NCBI GenBank assembly: GCA_902548405.1
Contig: CACCRN010000006.1
Location: 1 to 64,000 of the forward strand
Direction: 5' to 3'
Source: an uncultured Pelagibacteraceae bacterium
GTDB taxonomy: Bacteria; Pseudomonadota; Alphaproteobacteria; Pelagibacterales; Pelagibacteraceae
Length of the DNA stretch: 64,000 nucleotides
Shown here: piece by piece, positions 37,249 through 45,330 of the stretch
Numbering within the stretch: the first letter of the stretch is position 1
Layout of the letters: each line of letters begins with the position of its first letter
Position numbers and translations under genes: made by a program
The notes under the pieces: generated by a model
Seen by the model: the letters and a program-made list of their open reading frames with translations, nothing else
What the model was told of the DNA's origin: nothing
Database searches by the model: none

Positions 37249-38727
37249 CTAAATATTACGCAATTTTGCAGCGTGTTGGCCTGCAATTCTTCCAAATACA
37301 GCACCAGAGGTTAAGCCACTTCCCCCAGGATAATTAACATAAAATATTCCACCAACCATTTCACCTGCAGCAAACAAACCTTTAATAGGTTTGTTTCTTC
37401 TATTTAAAACCTCACATTGATTATTCACTTTTAAACCTCCAAAAGTAAATGTGATCCCGCAAGTTACCCCATAAGCATAGTATGGCCCTGTATCAATTTT
37501 ATTTGCCCAATTAGTTTTATTAATTTTTAACCCAATTGTTTTTTTTCCGTCTTTAATAGTTGGATTAAATTTTATTTCTGATGAAACACTTGAATTATAT
37601 TTTTTAATTGTACTAAGAGCTTTTTTGGAATTAACTCCTTTTAGTTTTTTAACTAATTCTTCAATTGTGTTTGCTTTAACTTTTGTTGCTGTCTTAACAT
37701 CGTATTCGCTATACAACATTGGTCTTACTTTTTGATCAAATATCTGCCAAGCAAATTGTTTTGGTTGCTTTATTACTTCTCTTCCAAACTTTGCATAAGT
37801 ATAATTTCTTAAATCTTCACCTTCATCAACAAATCTTTCACCATTTGCATTTATTACAATACCCCATGGATAACTAATTTTTCTATATTTTGCTGCAATT
37901 TTTAAATCACTAAATTTTGGTCCATTCATATCATGAAAAACTGCATGACAACCTGACCACTCACCATAAGATGCTGCACCATGCTCAAAAGCCATATTTA
38001 ATCCATCTCCAGTATTATGTTTGGTGCCTCTAACTTTTGCTTTATCCCAACCTTTGCCAAGATATTTTGTTCTCATTTTTGAACTTGCTTCAAATCCACC
38101 ACAAGCAAGAACAACAGACTTACAAAAAATATCTTTTGACTTTCCTTTGTGTGAAACTTTTAATCCAACTATCTTATTATCTTTTTTAATTATTTTTTTA
38201 GCTGCAAATTCATATTTTATTTCTACACCATTTTTTATTACAATATTTGTAAGCGATTTAACTAATCCTTCACCCTGGCCTTTAACTTCTAAAGTTAATC
38301 CACCCCAATACTTAGTTACACCATTTACAACAAAAGATTGCTTTCCTTTAATTGGCACAAATTTAAGACCTTTTTTACTTAACCAATAAATAACATCGTG
38401 ACTATTATTCACTAATTTTTTTGTAAGATTTTTATCGGTTTTATTCTTTGTGACTTTAATCATGTCATCATAAAAACTTTTCTTAGGATATTTTCCATAA
38501 TCAATTCTTTTTGTATTTTTTAGTGATGGAATTATTTTTTTAAGATCAGAAAAATTATCATAAGCAAATCTATATGATCCATTAGTGTAACGACTGTTCC
38601 CACCAGCTTCTTTTTTTGAAGCTTTTTCAATTATTAAAATTTTTTTGGCTCCAGCATCTTTTGCTGATAAAGCTGCACATAAAGCGGCATTGCCACTTCC
38701 AACTACAATTACATCATATATATTCAT
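37249..38727 (-). CDS. tcuA: FAD-dependent tricarballylate dehydrogenase-like flavoprotein
   Basis: A 492-aa member of the fumarate reductase/succinate dehydrogenase flavoprotein family. The FAD site is DVIVVGSGNAALCAALSA with EKASKKEAGGNSRYTNG, followed by VVLACGGFEAS, RGTKHNTGDGLNMAFEHGA and the capping-domain segment GIVINANGERFVDEGED. The C-terminal GLFAAGEMVGGIFYVNYPGGSGLTSGAVFGRIAG closes the FAD site. TcuA oxidises tricarballylate to cis-aconitate. No tcuB is next to it, so its electron acceptor is unclear. A related acid is also possible. Confidence 0.78.
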   Translation of the reverse strand: MNIYDVIVVGSGNAALCAALSAKDAGAKKILIIEKASKKEAGGNSRYTNGSYRFAYDNFSDLKKIIPSLKNTKRIDYGKYPKKSFYDDMIKVTKNKTDKNLTKKLVNNSHDVIYWLSKKGLKFVPIKGKQSFVVNGVTKYWGGLTLEVKGQGEGLVKSLTNIVIKNGVEIKYEFAAKKIIKKDNKIVGLKVSHKGKSKDIFCKSVVLACGGFEASSKMRTKYLGKGWDKAKVRGTKHNTGDGLNMAFEHGAASYGEWSGCHAVFHDMNGPKFSDLKIAAKYRKISYPWGIVINANGERFVDEGEDLRNYTYAKFGREVIKQPKQFAWQIFDQKVRPMLYSEYDVKTATKVKANTIEELVKKLKGVNSKKALSTIKKYNSSVSSEIKFNPTIKDGKKTIGLKINKTNWANKIDTGPYYAYGVTCGITFTFGGLKVNNQCEVLNRRNKPIKGLFAAGEMVGGIFYVNYPGGSGLTSGAVFGRIAGQHAAKLRNI

Positions 38728-38740
38728 AAAAGAATCTTAT

Positions 38741-39793
38741 ATGAAGAATTTAATTCAAATAATCAAGCAAAGTTATGTCGCTCTGATAATTGGGGCTCTT
38801 GGTGGAATTATTGCAATGTTTATTAATTTACCATTACCTTGGTTGTTAGGACCTTTATTGTCAAATTTGCTTTTATCTTTTACAAAAATTAAAATCACCT
38901 TTTCAAAAAAACTCCTTAGTCCTATTTTTTTAATAATAGGAATTATTATGGGAGGAACCTTAAATGTTTCTTTACTTTATAAAATACATTTATGGATATT
39001 TTCATCCTTATCTATGATTGTTTATGTTTTTATCAGCACGATTATAATAACATTTTATTTTTTAAAAGTTTGTAAATTTGAAAAAATGAATGCAATTTTA
39101 GCTGCATTACCTGGAGCTTTTGTTCCAATCTCTGCTGCATTATTAGAATTAAAAAACAATAATAACAAAAGAGTTTTGGTTCCTCAGGCTACAAGAGTAA
39201 TTTTTATTGTCTGTATGCTTCCTGTGATTTTTATTTATCAAATGGGTAATGTTGAAATACAAGGCTTGGGAAATCAAAACATTTATGATCTTAAATATTT
39301 TATTGAAATAGTGCTTGTGTGTTTTGCCTGCTATATTTTTGCTTTGTTTCTGAAAAAATTTAATATTCCATCCTCTACTCTATTATCAGGTATGATTATT
39401 TCAGGAATTTTGTATACACTCGAATTTGTTAACGCAAGATTTCCAGATATTTTTATTAATATATCTTTTATATTTTTGGGTACAGCTTTAGGAAGTAGAT
39501 TGAATGGTTTAAAGATTAAAGAATTGTTATTTTATATATTTCACGGAATAATTATTACAATAATTTTAATGACCCTGGCAGCTTTTGTATCTTATTTTCT
39601 TGAAATTGCTTTTGGGTTTGATTTTTTACCAACTTTTTTAAGCTTTGTACCTGGTGGTATACATGAAATGGTTATAATAAGTGTAGCTTACAATATAGAT
39701 CCTATATTTGTTAGTTATCATCATTTCTTAAGAATAATATTAATTGTACTTTTAATTCCATTTATAATAAAAAAATTTAATCATAATGAATGA
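38741..39793 (+). CDS. AbrB-family integral membrane protein
   Basis: A 350-aa membrane protein with about ten hydrophobic segments in two repeats. The first repeat has GALGGIIAMFINLPLPWLLGPLL and GIIMGGTLN, the second has LKKFNIPSSTLLSGMIISGIL and FIFLGTALGSRLNG, and the end has FVPGGIHEMVIISVAYNIDP. These are features of the AbrB (PF05145) family, often found near carboxylate transporters; transport is assumed but unproven. I chose ATG 38741 because the longer frame back to 38645 lies within the opposite tcuA gene. Only 13 bp separate the two divergent starts. Confidence 0.82.
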   Translation: MKNLIQIIKQSYVALIIGALGGIIAMFINLPLPWLLGPLLSNLLLSFTKIKITFSKKLLSPIFLIIGIIMGGTLNVSLLYKIHLWIFSSLSMIVYVFISTIIITFYFLKVCKFEKMNAILAALPGAFVPISAALLELKNNNNKRVLVPQATRVIFIVCMLPVIFIYQMGNVEIQGLGNQNIYDLKYFIEIVLVCFACYIFALFLKKFNIPSSTLLSGMIISGILYTLEFVNARFPDIFINISFIFLGTALGSRLNGLKIKELLFYIFHGIIITIILMTLAAFVSYFLEIAFGFDFLPTFLSFVPGGIHEMVIISVAYNIDPIFVSYHHFLRIILIVLLIPFIIKKFNHNE

Positions 39794-40868
39794 TCAAGTT
39801 AAAATTCCATGTATGTTTATTAGAGGTGGTACTTCTAGAGGTCCTTATTTTTTAAAAAGCGATCTCCCGAGTGACACAAACAAAAGAGATAAAATTTTAC
39901 TTGCCGCTATGGGCTCGCCAGATCTAAGACAAATTGATGGATTAGGTGGAGCTGAGCCTGTTAAAAGTAAAGTTGCAATTATAGATAAATCTTCAGAAGA
40001 AGGTATTGATATAGATTATTATTTTGCCCAAGTAAAAATAGATAAACCTATAGTCGATACGAAACCTTCTTGTGGAAATATTCTTGTAGGAGTTGGTCCT
40101 TATGCAATTGAAAAGGGATTAGTTGAGGCAAAAAATGGTGAAACATCAATCATTGTAAGAGATAAAAATACAGGCATGAAGATTGAACAAATTGTTCAAA
40201 CACCAAATAAACAAGTCCAATATGATGGAAATTTCAAAATTGATGGTGTTCCTACACCGGGATCACCAATTAAACTTAAGTTTTTAGATATAATAGGTTC
40301 ACAAACAAATAAACTTTTTCCATCAGGAAATAAAATTGATGAAATAGATAACATTAAATTTACTCTTATTGATTGCGCAGTCCCAATGGTTATTTTTAAG
40401 GCTACTGATTTAGGTTTAAAAGGATCAGAGAGTTTTGAAGAGTTAAATGAAAACAAAACACTTATTGAAAAAATGAATACAATAAGGATTAAAATTGCAA
40501 AAAAAGTAGGATTAGGAGATGTGGCTAATTCTGTTTTACCAAAAACTGCAATTGTTATTAAACCTGATAAAGCAGACATCAAATCAAGATACTTTATGCC
40601 ATGGGATTGCCATCCTGCTTATGCAGTAACTGGCTCTATGGCTTTGTTAGGTGCTTGTAAATCTAAAAATACAATTTGTTCTGAGTTCTATAATAATTAT
40701 TCTGACAATGGTGAATTCGAAATCGAACATCCATCTGGAAAACTCAAACTTAATTTCAATATAGTTTATGAGAAAGAAAATATTAAAGATATTAATGTAA
40801 TTTCTACCAGAAATGCGAGATTAATAATGTCTGGCGATGTTTATATTAAAAAAAGTTTAATAGACTAA
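39786..40868 (+). CDS. PrpF/GalD-family isomerase (4-oxalomesaconate tautomerase or aconitate isomerase-like)
   Basis: A 360-aa PrpF-family protein with the diaminopimelate-epimerase fold. The N-terminal IPCMFIRGGTSRGPYFL, the GSPDLRQIDGLGGAEPVKSKVAII segment and SCGNILVGVGPYAIE (with the active-site Cys) are typical, followed by AVTGSMALLGA. The close match to the GalD branch suggests tautomerisation of oxalomesaconate. The neighbouring TcuA-like gene makes cis-trans isomerisation of aconitate equally possible. It overlaps the AbrB gene by 8 bp and converges with the GT9 gene by 4 bp. prpD at 2.5 kb does not require it. Confidence 0.82.
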   Translation: MNDQVKIPCMFIRGGTSRGPYFLKSDLPSDTNKRDKILLAAMGSPDLRQIDGLGGAEPVKSKVAIIDKSSEEGIDIDYYFAQVKIDKPIVDTKPSCGNILVGVGPYAIEKGLVEAKNGETSIIVRDKNTGMKIEQIVQTPNKQVQYDGNFKIDGVPTPGSPIKLKFLDIIGSQTNKLFPSGNKIDEIDNIKFTLIDCAVPMVIFKATDLGLKGSESFEELNENKTLIEKMNTIRIKIAKKVGLGDVANSVLPKTAIVIKPDKADIKSRYFMPWDCHPAYAVTGSMALLGACKSKNTICSEFYNNYSDNGEFEIEHPSGKLKLNFNIVYEKENIKDINVISTRNARLIMSGDVYIKKSLID

Positions 40869-41806
40869 TTAAGTTTTTCCGACAATTTTTCAAAAACTTT
40901 TTCTGCTGAGAGTTTTGATAATTCGGGGGCTTGTATTGCTTTAAAGTTATCTCTTTCAATACTAACTTTAAATGGAGTAGTGTGAGAACCAAATAGAGCA
41001 ACACCCTTTGATCCTAAGTGTGCAGTTATATGAGCGGGTCCAGTATCATTAGCGACCACAAACGAGCTATCTTTAATTAATCCAGATAATTGTGAAATAT
41101 TTAAAGCTTTACCATTATCCAAAACACATAAAGCATTTATATTTTTTGCATCTTTAATTTCATCTGGTCCAGGTGCAGTAACCACTTTGAATTTATTTTC
41201 AAATTTTTGATTAATGATACTGATTAATTCATTGTAATAAGGCCATTTCTTTAAAGTCAAATGAGGTGAGCAAAAAGGAAAAAGTATTATGTATTTATCT
41301 AATTCATAATTTTTTTTTATTTCTGAAATATCAACTGCACTCCACGAAAAGTCTGGTTTCATTGTATGATTGGTATTAATTCCTGAAGACTTTAACTGAT
41401 GATCAAATCTTGAAAGAACAGAATCTTTATCAAAATCTTTTTTAGTTGTTCCTTCTGGTAGAGTTGTTTCTGTTGAGCACCAGATAGTTTTATCAGCTTT
41501 AGGAAATAATATATTTTTGTAAAATGATGTTCTGCTAGAATTTTGAAGATCATAAACTTTTGAGAAATTATGTTTTTTAATCTCTCTCATTAGTAAATAT
41601 AAATAAATTAAGTTAATCTTTGATAATCTCTTATCTAGAATAACATTTGAAATATGTGGGTTTTTTTTAAATAGTTCAAAATAAGGTTTTGTTGTTAATA
41701 AATGAATTTGATCTCCTTTATGATTTTCAGAAATATCTTGAATTGCCCCACATGCTTGAGCTATATCGCCTAAAGATCCATGTTTAATAATTAAAATATT
41801 AGACAT
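40865..41806 (-). CDS. Glycosyltransferase family 9 (heptosyltransferase-like)
   Basis: A 313-aa GT-B glycosyltransferase. The N-terminus ILIIKHGSLGDIAQACGAIQDI is the family start, and FPFCSPHLTLKKWPYYNELI and SSFVVANDTGPAHITAHLGSKGVALFGSHTTPFK form the donor site with the conserved DTGPAH. It probably adds a sugar to LPS core or another surface glycan. The gene is divergent from the DUF6165 protein with 32 bp between starts. Confidence 0.88.
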   Translation of the reverse strand: MSNILIIKHGSLGDIAQACGAIQDISENHKGDQIHLLTTKPYFELFKKNPHISNVILDKRLSKINLIYLYLLMREIKKHNFSKVYDLQNSSRTSFYKNILFPKADKTIWCSTETTLPEGTTKKDFDKDSVLSRFDHQLKSSGINTNHTMKPDFSWSAVDISEIKKNYELDKYIILFPFCSPHLTLKKWPYYNELISIINQKFENKFKVVTAPGPDEIKDAKNINALCVLDNGKALNISQLSGLIKDSSFVVANDTGPAHITAHLGSKGVALFGSHTTPFKVSIERDNFKAIQAPELSKLSAEKVFEKLSEKLN

Positions 41807-41838
41807 AATTCTAACAACTTAACATAGTATAAAGTTTT

Positions 41839-42228
41839 ATGAATAAAATTATAGTCGAGGTTTCTGTTGGAGAGCTTTTAGACAAAATTTCAATATTAGA
41901 AATTAAACAAGATAAAATTAAAGACCCAGAAAAATTAAGTTTTATAAATAACGAGCACTCTATTCTTAAAAATCAGTTAGAAAAAAATGTTAAGTCTGAT
42001 GAGAAGCTTGAAAAACTGTTTCAAGATTTAAAAGATATAAATGCTAAACTTTGGGTTATTGAAGATGACAAGAGAGATTGTGAAAAAAATAAAGATTTTG
42101 GAGAAAAATTCATAAAACTTTCTAGAGATGTTCATTTTTTAAATGATGATCGTGCAAAAATAAAACTAGAAATGAATAACCATACTGGATCTGCTATTAA
42201 AGAGATTAAAGAATATACTAGTTACTAA
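41839..42228 (+). CDS. DUF6165-family protein
   Basis: A 129-aa mostly helical cytoplasmic protein. The start VEVSVGELLDKISILEIKQDKIKD and the segment NAKLWVIEDDKRDCEKNKDFGEKFIKLSRDVHFLNDDRAKIK, ending GSAIKEIKEY, match this uncharacterised family, which often sits beside GT9 and other glycan genes, as here. It overlaps the end of the convergent PhyH gene by 11 bp. No function is known. Confidence 0.78.
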   Translation: MNKIIVEVSVGELLDKISILEIKQDKIKDPEKLSFINNEHSILKNQLEKNVKSDEKLEKLFQDLKDINAKLWVIEDDKRDCEKNKDFGEKFIKLSRDVHFLNDDRAKIKLEMNNHTGSAIKEIKEYTSY

Positions 42229-43006
42229 AAACTTTTGGAAACCAATCCTCTCTCATCTGGTCTCCTGATTTTAAATTAATTCCATCGAATGGTGGTGATG
42301 TTGGACCACCTCTTTCAACAAATGTAACATCATCACCTATAAATCTCATAGAGAATGCTCTACGAGATTGAGAACTTTGATTTCCTGTGGAACCATGAAC
42401 AGTTTTAAAATTAAACAAAACTGCATCACCTAATTTTAGGTCGGGAACTAATATATCTTCTTTAAATTCTTCTTTTTTTGGAAGATTCATGAATGAGCTA
42501 TCATCTTCATACCAAGGTTGATCGTTAGACCATTTAGTAGGTCTTAAAAGTTTTTTCCATTTATGTGATCTTAAAATTAATTTAAGATTGTTTTCTTCAT
42601 TTACTTCATCTAATGGTATCCAAAAACTACCTGTATCATTTCCATCAACACAGTAATACGGCATATCTTGATGCCAAGGTGTTTCTTTATTTGTTCCTGG
42701 GTCTTTAATAAAAAGATGATCATGAAAAATTTGTATAGATTTCGAATTTGAAGCCTCAGCAACTATTTTGGCTGCAGGAGAATTGAACATGCAATCTTTA
42801 AATTCTTGAATTCTTTGCCAATTACAATAGTCTTCAAAAAACCTTCCTTCATTTTCATTTACATTTTCTCTTCCGTGTTGACTTGGGTTGTCTAAAACTT
42901 TTTGAAAACCACTTCTTAATGGTTCAATCCAATCTTTAAATGCACCTTTAATAATTATTGCACCGAGATTTTGATAATCATCAATCTGTTTTTGAGAAAG
43001 ATACAT
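42218..43006 (-). CDS. Phytanoyl-CoA dioxygenase (PhyH) family oxygenase
   Basis: A 262-aa non-heme iron/2-oxoglutarate oxygenase. The iron ligands are visible as WHQDMPYY (His and Asp, near residue 117) and the distal His in FKTVHGSTGN near residue 204, with the 2OG-binding Arg in SRRAFSMRF. The segment FHDHLFIKDPGTNKETP precedes the metal motif. The substrate is unknown. The gene starts 1 bp after the amino-acid permease gene end in the same direction, so it may hydroxylate what that transporter brings in; that is inference. Confidence 0.88.
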   Translation of the reverse strand: MYLSQKQIDDYQNLGAIIIKGAFKDWIEPLRSGFQKVLDNPSQHGRENVNENEGRFFEDYCNWQRIQEFKDCMFNSPAAKIVAEASNSKSIQIFHDHLFIKDPGTNKETPWHQDMPYYCVDGNDTGSFWIPLDEVNEENNLKLILRSHKWKKLLRPTKWSNDQPWYEDDSSFMNLPKKEEFKEDILVPDLKLGDAVLFNFKTVHGSTGNQSSQSRRAFSMRFIGDDVTFVERGGPTSPPFDGINLKSGDQMREDWFPKVFSN

Positions 43007-43007
43007 T

Positions 43008-43685
43008 TTATTGTAGGAAGCTATATTTTTTTTCTAAATACTTAATCACATTGTGAATAATAAAAGTCATAAACAAATATATTCCACCAGCTACAATAAA
43101 TACTTCTATAGGCTTAAATGTTGTTGATATGATGTATTTTGCAACACCAGTTAAATCCATTAGCGTTACGGTGCTTGCTAATGAAGTACCTTTCATCATT
43201 AAAATTATTTCATTTCCATATGCAGGAAGAGATTGTCTGATCGCAATAGGTATTTGAATTTTATAAAATATAATTTTATTTGAAATACCTAAACTTTTTC
43301 CAGCTTCAATAATTCCAGGTTTTATAGTTTGAAATGCAGATCTCAATATTTCAGAAGTATAAGCACCTGTATTTAAGGTAAAAGCAATGATTGCACACCA
43401 ATAAGGTTCTTTTAAAACAGCCCATAAGAATGTTGATCTCAAATATTCAATTTGTCCTAATCCAAAATAAATAATAAAAATTTGAACTAATAACGGAGTT
43501 CCTCTAAAAACATATGAGTATACATAAGCAAATTTGTTAATAAATATATTTTTGTTTAATCTTAAAATTGCAAAAAATAATCCAAGAAATAATCCAAAAA
43601 ATAAAGATGCTGACAAAAGTTTTAAAGTAATAACAGTTGCTCCTAAAAGTTTTGGAAAACTAGTGATCATTAAATCAAAATCCAT
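43008..43685 (-). CDS. Polar amino-acid ABC transporter permease (HisM-like)
   Basis: A 225-aa membrane protein with five segments. The EAA loop is GIIEAGKSLGISNKIIFYKIQIPIAIRQSLPAYGNE near residue 135, and LRLNKNIFINKFAYVYSYVFRGTPLLVQIFIIYFGLGQ is the family N-terminal region. It pairs with the permease at 43685-44377, which ends one base into its start. Confidence 0.9.
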   Translation of the reverse strand: MDFDLMITSFPKLLGATVITLKLLSASLFFGLFLGLFFAILRLNKNIFINKFAYVYSYVFRGTPLLVQIFIIYFGLGQIEYLRSTFLWAVLKEPYWCAIIAFTLNTGAYTSEILRSAFQTIKPGIIEAGKSLGISNKIIFYKIQIPIAIRQSLPAYGNEIILMMKGTSLASTVTLMDLTGVAKYIISTTFKPIEVFIVAGGIYLFMTFIIHNVIKYLEKKYSFLQ

Positions 43686-44377
43686 TAATAACCCCTGCTA
43701 TATTTGACTTCTAATTTATTAATTAACTTCATACTTATGTAAGTCAGCAATAAATATAAAACTGCTGCAAAAGAATAAAAAAATAATGGGTCTCTTGTAG
43801 ATCCTGCAGCAATATAAGATTGTCTCATGATTTCGACCAAACCTGTTACTGATATTAAAGAAGTATCCTTTAAAGTGATTTGCCAAACATTACTTAAATT
43901 TGGAATTGCTAATCTTAACATTTGAGGAAGAATTATTTTATAAAATTGACCAAACTTGTTTATTCCTAAAACTTTAGCAGCTTCAAACTGTCCTTTATCA
44001 ATTGACTGAATAGCTCCTCTAAAAACCTCTGTTGAGTAAGCTCCTGAAATTATCCCTATAGCAACCGCACCAGTAATAAATGCATTAATCTCTATATACT
44101 CGTAATAACCAAATAGTGATGCAACATACATGATTGCACCACTCCCACCAAAAAATAATAAATATATTACTAATAGTTCTGGCACACCTCTTATTACTGT
44201 CGTGTAAAAATTACCTACAAAATTTAGTGTTTTATATTTTGAAAGTTTAAGCGGAGTAAAAATTAATGCAAAAAGAAAACCAACTAACATTGCTGTAACA
44301 GATACAGCAACTGTCATTAGAGTGGCATAAAATAACTCGTCACCCCAACCTGTTTTTCCAAATGCAAGAAGTTCCAT
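43685..44377 (-). CDS. Polar amino-acid ABC transporter permease (HisQ-like)
   Basis: A 230-aa membrane protein with five segments. NFYTTVIRGVPELLVIYLLFFGG and the EAA loop GQFEAAKVLGINKFGQFYKIILPQMLRLAIPNLSNVWQ place it with HisQ/OccQ. It lies 44 bp after the binding protein, with a hairpin between. No ATP-binding subunit gene is in the run, so an ATPase from another locus must serve this pair. Confidence 0.9.
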   Translation of the reverse strand: MELLAFGKTGWGDELFYATLMTVAVSVTAMLVGFLFALIFTPLKLSKYKTLNFVGNFYTTVIRGVPELLVIYLLFFGGSGAIMYVASLFGYYEYIEINAFITGAVAIGIISGAYSTEVFRGAIQSIDKGQFEAAKVLGINKFGQFYKIILPQMLRLAIPNLSNVWQITLKDTSLISVTGLVEIMRQSYIAAGSTRDPLFFYSFAAVLYLLLTYISMKLINKLEVKYSRGY

Positions 44378-44382
44378 ATAGA

Positions 44383-44409
44383 TTGGCGACTATATATTAT
44401 AGTCGCCAA
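44383..44409 (-). terminator. Hairpin between the amino-acid binding protein and permease genes
   Basis: TTGGCGACTA at 44383-44392 pairs perfectly with TAGTCGCCAA at 44400-44409 over a 7-nt loop. It follows the binding-protein stop on the minus strand. No strong T-run follows, so it probably stabilises the upstream mRNA or reduces permease transcription. Confidence 0.65.
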
Positions 44410-44421
44410 ATCCAAAATTAA

Positions 44422-45273
44422 TTACATAGAAGCGTCGAAACCAAAATGTTTAATCGCAAGTTTGCTAATTATTCCTTGTTTTCTAGCTTTGTTAATTGCT
44501 TTGTTGAAATCTTTTAAGATTTTAGCGTCTCTTTTACCAATAGCACTATCATCAGCTTGTCTGATTCCAACACCAACTCCATTTCCGAATGCACCACCTG
44601 AAAAAGTTGGTCCAACTAAAACAACTGGCTTACCAGATTTATCAGCATAGTCTGTAAATGCTACAGCTGCAGCAAGTGCAACATCACATCTTCCAGAAGT
44701 TAAATCCAAGTTAACCTCGTCTTGAGTTTTGTAAGTTCTAACATTTACACTCCCAACATCACCAGACTCTAAAAAGTTTTGGTGAATTGTACCTGTTTGA
44801 GTACAGACTGTTTTTCCAGCAAGAGCATCCGTTAGAGTTTTAAGTGCTTTTTTAACACTAGAACCACCTAAAGATAAATTGATACCTTCTGGTGTATCCA
44901 TGCCTTCTAAGCTTGAACCTTTCATTACAGCAAGAGATGCAACTTCATCAGCATAACCTTGTGAGAAAGTAATTGTTTTCTTTCTTTCATCAGTAATAGA
45001 CATGCCAGCCATAATTGCATCAAATTTTCTCATTACTAACGCAGGTATCATACCATCCCAATCTTGCTCAACGATTGTACACTCATACTTCATAATTTTG
45101 CAAAGCTCTTGAGCTAACTCAACCTCAAATCCAATTAAATTGCCAGAAGCATCTTTTGAATTCCATGGAGGATAAGCACCTTCAGTTCCAATTTTAATTT
45201 TCTCAGCAGAAACGTTTCCGATGATTAAAAAAGAAGCCAGAACTGTTAAAATAGTTTTTTTGAATATATTCAT
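44422..45273 (-). CDS. Periplasmic polar amino-acid-binding protein (family 3)
   Basis: A 283-aa binding protein with a signal peptide of ~23 residues (ending VSA). IKIGTEGAYPPWNSKDASGNLIGFEVELAQELCKIMKYECTIVEQDWDGMIPALVMRKFDAIMAGMSITDERKKTITFSQ fits the lysine/arginine/ornithine/octopine group, and a Cys pair brackets the KIMKYE helix. The Asp and Arg that bind the amino-acid backbone lie in the MSITDERKK region. Genes for two permeases follow. Upstream genes make spermidine, so arginine or ornithine is a plausible ligand. Confidence 0.88.
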   Translation of the reverse strand: MNIFKKTILTVLASFLIIGNVSAEKIKIGTEGAYPPWNSKDASGNLIGFEVELAQELCKIMKYECTIVEQDWDGMIPALVMRKFDAIMAGMSITDERKKTITFSQGYADEVASLAVMKGSSLEGMDTPEGINLSLGGSSVKKALKTLTDALAGKTVCTQTGTIHQNFLESGDVGSVNVRTYKTQDEVNLDLTSGRCDVALAAAVAFTDYADKSGKPVVLVGPTFSGGAFGNGVGVGIRQADDSAIGKRDAKILKDFNKAINKARKQGIISKLAIKHFGFDASM

Positions 45274-45330
45274 ATTTTCTCCTTTAATTGGAATAATTAT
45301 TTCACAATTTTTAGAAAGAAAAAAGAAAAA

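Noticed and set aside
38645..38740. Upstream extension of the AbrB-type gene to 38645
   Set aside because: The extra 32 residues overlap the opposite tcuA start, are not hydrophobic like the family N-terminus, and ATG 38741 fits the family start.
39786..40868. PrpF partner for the prpDBC operon
   Set aside because: PrpF works with AcnD; here PrpD is present, the gene is 34 kb away and sits in a tricarboxylate cluster.
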